This document shows, one piece after another, positions 59,451 to 64,000 of a stretch of DNA of 64,000 bases. The notes below the pieces were generated by a model, which ran no database searches, was not told the DNA's origin, and saw only the letters and a list, made by a program, of their open reading frames with translations. Positions within the stretch are counted from its first letter, which is position 1. The number at the start of each line of letters is the position of its first letter. The DNA lies in assembly GCA_012656075.1 (NCBI GenBank), contig JAAKBF010000194.1:350237-414236 (forward strand), in the 5' to 3' direction. The DNA comes from Phytophthora hibernalis (Eukaryota; Oomycota; Peronosporomycetes; Peronosporales; Peronosporaceae). Position numbers and translations under genes: made by a program.

Positions 59451-60849
59451 GAGATTTTTAGGCTAGGTACAGAAGCCAGCGATCCCTGAACCAACTTCGT
59501 TGCCTTCTGATTTCCACGATACATACGATATTTCTTCCCCGTCACCTTTTGCTGCTTCCTTACTTTTGGACGTCCTCGGCTCTTCGCGCGTTTACTGATG
59601 GTGAATGACGCTGGGTGAGATTTGCCAGAAGAATCACTGCCTGAATAAGAGATGTGGCGCTTTGTCAGAGTAGTCGAAATCTCCACACTAGCACCCGACG
59701 TTTCCCCGCTAGCGCCAATACACACCACGTTAGCATTCGAAGTACCTGTAGGTATCAGCTCGATATATGTAGGTACTTTGGCTTGCGTGCCACTTTTTCT
59801 TCGCGAGAATCTTCCTATTCGGCGGGTTGATTCAACTTGCACGACACTTTCCACCGCGGGACGATGTGCCGGACAGGAATCGCACTTTTTATTGACCAGT
59901 CTCCAGAACTTCACGTGCCGACACGGTAGGAGCATGGTCTGCATGAACACGCATGAACAAAGATAGGTCTGTATCATCGAATAGATAACAAATAAACCGC
60001 TGAAGTTAGTTATAAAGATGACAATGTAGAAGAGTAAAGTAACACGTACCGATGTATCGACATGGTAGATGTTCTCCTCGCCACCGAGCAACATGGTTAC
60101 CATGTTCGGCGTGACTTCATCAATCATGTAGTGTGTAGAACGGTGCTTCGCCACCGCATACTGCTTTTCAATCTGGCGGTACGCGTGCGTGCTCACCTCA
60201 CGCGATAGAGAATCCAACTCGCTATCAGCATCCACGTATCGCATGTAGCCCACAGCCGTAATCTTCTTACTATAATCCATCTCCGCCACTGCTTCCAGAA
60301 AATGCATCAGCACATGGCCCATGCAAGCATCATCATGAATCCCTTTATTTTCCCGCAATATGAGAAGAGATAAGCCAAACTCCCAAAAGCAGTGGACTGT
60401 CCTCCTTGTGGCAACATTTGCTTGATTTTCAGTTCTCGTTCTTCCACACTGTCAGACACCCCATCTGAAACTCGCACTGGGATGCACTTGCTGCTCGTGT
60501 TGACAGCCCAATTCATAGCGTCTTCTGCATTCAAAACCTGGTTCATAGCCCGATGCCAATGATCCATAGCGTTTATGTCATAAAGTGGATAGATACCGAA
60601 GCGAGGATCACTGACACCAACATCGTTGTCGGTACAATCGACGGCGAGGCTTTTGCGGAACTGCATGATCGACATTTGCGCTTTCGTCACAAACCACTGC
60701 GGGAATATGTAGCGAATATTGGTCTCGCATTCGTCTGCAGTAAATATGCCAGCAATGGCTTTCTTAGACTGTGGTAGCGATCTCCCCGAAAGTGTCTGTT
60801 TCGCCGTCTGGATACGATTGTTGCTGTAATCGCTGTCAAGGATTTTCAC
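59447..60849 (-). pseudogene. Array gene m
   Basis: Has the open TTTT run, so LMHFLEAVAEMDYSKK and everything after it is intact (303 codons), but a 4-bp loss (GAGAAGAGATAAG) upstream breaks the N-terminal part after SLAYL. Confidence 0.8.
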
Positions 60850-62109
60850 GAGATTTTTAGGCTAGGTACAGAAGCCAGCGATCCCTGAACCAACTTCGTT
60901 GCCTTCCGATTTCCACGATACATACGATATTTCTTCCCCGTCACCTTTTGCTGCTTCCTTACTTTTGGACGTCCTCGGCTCTTCGCGCGTTTACTGATGG
61001 TGAATGACGCTGGGTGAGATTTGCCAGAAGAATCACTGCCTGAATAAGAGATGTGGCGCTTTGTCAGAGTAGTCGAAATCTCCACACTAGCACCCGACGT
61101 TTCCCCGCTAGCGCCAATACACACCACGTTAGCATTCGAAGTACCTGTAGGTATCAGCTCGATATATGTAGGTACTTTGGCTTGCGTGCCACTTTTTCTT
61201 CGCGAGAATCTTCCTATTCGGCGGGTTGATTCAACTTGCACGACAATTTCCACCGCGGGACGATGTGCCGGACAGGGATCGCACTTTTTATTGACCAGTC
61301 TCCAGAACTTCACGTGCCGACACGGTAGGAGCATGGTCTGCATGAACACGCATGAACAAAGATAGGTCTGTATCATCGAATAGATAACAAATAAACCGCT
61401 GAAGTTAGTTATAAAGATGACAATGTAGATGAGTAAAGTAACACGTACCGATGTATCGACATGGTAGATGTTCTCCTCGCCACCGAGCAACATGGTTACC
61501 ATGTTCGGCGTGACTTCATCAATCATGTAGTGTGTAGAACGGTGCTTCGCCACCGCATACTGCTTTCAATCTGGCGGTACGCGTGCGTGCTCACCTCACG
61601 CGATAGAGAATCCAACTCGCTATCAGCATCCACGTATCGCATGTAGCCCACAGCCGTAATCTTCTTACTATAATCCATCTCCGCCACTGCTTCCAGAAAA
61701 ATGCATCAGCACATGGCCCATGCAAGCATCATCATGAATCCCTTTATTTTCCCGCAATATGAGAAGAGAGAGATAAGCCAAACTCCCAAAAGCAGTGGAC
61801 TGTCCTCCTTGTGGCAACATTTGCTTGATTTTCAGTTCTCGTTCTTCCACACTGTCAGACACCCCATCTGAAACTCGCACTGGGATGCACTTGCTGCTCG
61901 TGTTGACAGCCCAATTCATAGCGTCTTCTGCATTCAAAACCTGGTTCATAGCCCGATGCCAATGATCCATAGCGTTTATGTCATAAAGTGGATAGATACC
62001 GAAGCGAGGATCACTGACACCAACATCGTTGTCGGTACAATCGACGGCGAGGCTTTTGCGGAACTGCATGATCGACATTTGCGCTTTCGTCACAAACCAC
62101 TGCGGGAAT
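60846..62109 (-). pseudogene. Array gene n (right edge copy, 5' truncated)
   Basis: TTTTT break, CTTTC after RQIEKQ, CDPC/AVEIVV alleles and a private VTLLIYIV. Homology to the unit stops at 62109 inside FPQWFVTKAQ; upstream sequence is unrelated. Confidence 0.8.
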
Positions 62110-63162
62110 GCTCGGAAGATGCAGCAAAACGCCAACAAAGCGTGTTTCCGCACCGTGGCGCGCAACTGCATCGATGCGTTCCTCGCGAACGTCCTGGAGC
62201 GACGACGCCTGACCAGCTTGTAAATTCCGCTGGTCGACAGCGACTTCAACATGAAGCCCTTTGTAATCAGATCTGACATCCTGTCCAAGAGCATATCGCA
62301 TGCCATTACCGCGTTTATTCAGATTCTGTTGGAACGCATCATGGCGACGTTGATTGACCTGGGCGACGTTGATTGAAGCTTCTGGCGCACATTTTGGCCT
62401 TCTCCGCCGCGCGACGTCAGGTCTCTCACTGTGGCGTCTTCTGTGGTCGCTCGAGACGTGGTGCCGGGCTTTCCCACCGTCTGGAAGGACATTTTCCTTC
62501 GTCGTTGGGAGGCGCTCAACTTCCGTTGGATGGGGAGGCGCAGGGCCACGCGCTGCTCCAAATCGATGAGAATCTGGACGAACTGTTCCCCAGGTTGATC
62601 CACAATTATTGTAGGTTTGGTTAATATTAGTGACAACTGACTGAGGATTGTTGCAGTTCGTGCACGGAGAGCCGCAAGTTCCAGTTGCTGGCCCATGCTA
62701 TCATTCCCGTGCCGTCGTATGCTGATATAAAGCAAACACAGAAGGCATTGGGATACACCGATGCATACCATCGGTTGGTAGTTGTGGTTTGACAGGTTTT
62801 ATTGACTTTACTTTTCGGTGTATACCGGTGAGCGCGACCGACAGAAGAAGAACAGAGCCGACCGGTTTTCCAGGTCGGCGTCGTTCCTGGTGGATACTTT
62901 GAGCTGATACTTGACGAAGCGAGCATCGACATGACAAAGTCCCGCACCTGTTTGGTCAAGACTCTATGACGGCTATCGGTCTGGTGAACGCCAAGTTTCA
63001 TAAAGTAGTAGAATTGTATTATGGCTACATGTAGTTTAGAGGCAGCAGCCAGCTGCTTGGATCTCCTCCACGACTGACGGGATAACGCGCATGAACTTGG
63101 GCACTAGTCCTCTACAAGCCAAAAGCGTGCAACAAATATTCATTTGTTCCCACCGTCCACGT
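62110..63162. other. Decayed coding scraps right of the array
   Basis: Plus-strand pieces look protein-like but sit in different frames with stops: ARNCIDAFLANVLERRRL, PFVIRSDILSKSISHAITAF, IQILLERIMATLIDLGDVD, a candidate exon junction at NYC|GTAGG...TTGCAG near 62610-62656 leading to SRKFQLLAHAIIPVPSYADI, then VGVVPGGYFELILDEASIDM. They may be one old gene of unknown family. No intact frame. Confidence 0.35.
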
Positions 63163-64000
63163 CTAGCGCAGATACAAACTGACACACATTCGCAGAAGCT
63201 CCAGGCTTTTTGCTGACTGCACCAGTCGCCGTCCTCGTTGATTGCTTCCGATACGAGGTTGCAATTTTACTTGGAACAAGGAATGCAAAGTAGAACTGGT
63301 CCGTGTCCATGCTTTCTCTAACCACTTAAGAAACGTATTCAATGGCGCAGCTGTGATTCCATGGTCCGCGTTCAGGGTCATCTGCAACCCGTAACATTTG
63401 CTGTGTCCATCCCAGATGAATGCATCCAGCGCTTTAAACGTTTTTGATGTTGGCCGGTAGTACGTCCAGCTCTTAGCTAGTTTTAGTTTGTCGAGAGAAG
63501 CGAAGCGTACCGTTTCCATCTCTTTCGGAATAGTCACGTCATCTAGAGTCGTCGGGCACAACGAGCGGAAGTGTAGAGTTCTCTGCATGTGCACGCTAAA
63601 CCACTTGTGGCAGAGCAGCTCGTACACCTTGCCGCGGAGGACAGCCGTACTTCCCGAATCGTCAACATCGTGGACAACAGCGAATTCCGATACCGTAGCT
63701 AGACTATCCCCGTGCACCTTGTCAATAACCGCCTCAGCGATGTGCATGGACACAAAATCCAAATAGAATTTCGCGAAAATCAGCTTGGGTGGGAATCATT
63801 TCAAGGACGCAGTGACTATAGTCCTTTTCCCTCACAGCATGGTTTTTTTGCAATAGGAGATAACGTCCAGTGCACTGAATGAGGCGACTGCCGACTCTAT
63901 TTTTAGCCTCGGTTCGATCCATTGCCTGCGAGAAGACGAACCGAGGAATTCCACCAAACGCATCGTACCGCGACAACAACTCATCTTCATTAAGTTTCAA
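63163..64000 (-). pseudogene. Crinkler (CRN)-like effector C-terminal region, partial and frame-broken
   Basis: The reading enters from beyond the right edge. The first part contains LLSRYDAFGGIPRFVFSQ, matching the R-x(3)-FGG-x-PR motif found in many oomycete CRN proteins; the second, from about 63762 in another frame, has TYYRPTSKTFKALDAFIWDG and LQMTLNADHGITAAPLNTFL, typical of the same C-terminal region. A one-step frame change near 63756-63775 separates them, and the frame ends at 63163. CRNs are host-translocated effectors, many acting in the plant nucleus; the N-terminal LFLAK-type leader would lie outside the window. As read it is broken. CRN genes usually sit in repeat-rich DNA, as here. 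Confidence 0.65.

Larger units (their letters stand above)
43632..62109 (-). repeat. Macrosatellite: 13 tandem units of about 1,403 bp plus a partial
   Basis: Anchoring on CATCTGAAACTCGCACTGGG, copies start at 43632, 45030, 46433, 47837, 49237, 50640, 52043, 53447, 54851, 56255, 57659, 59063, 60462 and 61865. Unit lengths are 1,398, 1,403, 1,404, 1,400, 1,403, 1,403, then five of 1,404, 1,399 and 1,403, with 245 bp of a fourteenth. Units are nearly identical and all head to tail. Each carries one minus-strand gene for a SWIM-zinc-finger/AT-hook protein; the stop of one gene (TGA) overlaps the GTG of the next by 4 nt. Array sequence ends abruptly at GCGGGAAT (62109). Confidence 0.98.

Noticed and set aside
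43632..62109. A CRISPR array or ordinary short satellite.
   Set aside because: The period is 1.4 kb with no repeat/spacer structure, and the context is eukaryotic.
43723..62276. A 74-codon plus-strand frame (MPMIHSVYVIKW...) in every array unit.
   Set aside because: It lies wholly opposite the minus-strand gene, has no domain, and its conservation follows from unit identity.

Overview
The window looks like nuclear DNA of an oomycete, most likely Phytophthora or a close relative. Genes are compact with few, short GT-AG introns (about 50-80 nt). There is a flagellar transport gene (these organisms make zoospores), an oomycete-style initiator in a TATA-bearing divergent promoter, a chromodomain Ty3/Gypsy element, Tc1 and PIF/Harbinger remnants, and at the right edge a fragment resembling a Crinkler-type (CRN) effector. 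The species is inferred from these traits only.

Layout. 1-26.7 kb is gene-dense. On the minus strand lie a coiled-coil protein, a five-exon RCC1-repeat protein, a four-IQ-motif protein and IFT140. Then come a PUM3/Puf6-like Pumilio protein (+), an HSF-type transcription factor present twice as the arms of a 1,777-bp inverted repeat whose 2.2-kb loop holds an ankyrin-repeat gene and a four-TM protein gene, a C69-family dipeptidase (+), a mitochondrial-type DEAD-box helicase (-) sharing a 198-bp divergent promoter with a p24/TMED cargo receptor (+), an unknown 266-aa protein (-), an AT-rich DNA transposon and a second, damaged DEAD-box helicase (-). 26.7-43.6 kb is a transposon graveyard: a zinc-finger pseudogene broken by a MITE that itself holds a Tc1/mariner copy, a PIF/Harbinger scrap, a decayed chromodomain Gypsy element, a decayed unknown gene, a truncated copy of the 266-aa gene and a second Gypsy remnant. 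43.6-62.1 kb is a tandem array of 13 units of about 1,403 bp, each with a minus-strand gene for a SWIM-zinc-finger/AT-hook protein. One unit keeps the whole frame open. 62.1-64 kb holds decayed coding scraps and the CRN-like fragment.

A theme across the gene-rich half is single-base frame breaks beside short homopolymer runs (IFT140, PUM3, HSF, four-TM, C69, both helicases). Allowing for one base at each gives in-frame totals and family-like lengths, and two in PUM3 cancel each other, so base-calling errors are likelier than mass gene death. The most unusual structures are the macrosatellite of a transposase-like gene, with signs of concerted evolution and a duplicated three-unit block, and the inverted HSF duplication.
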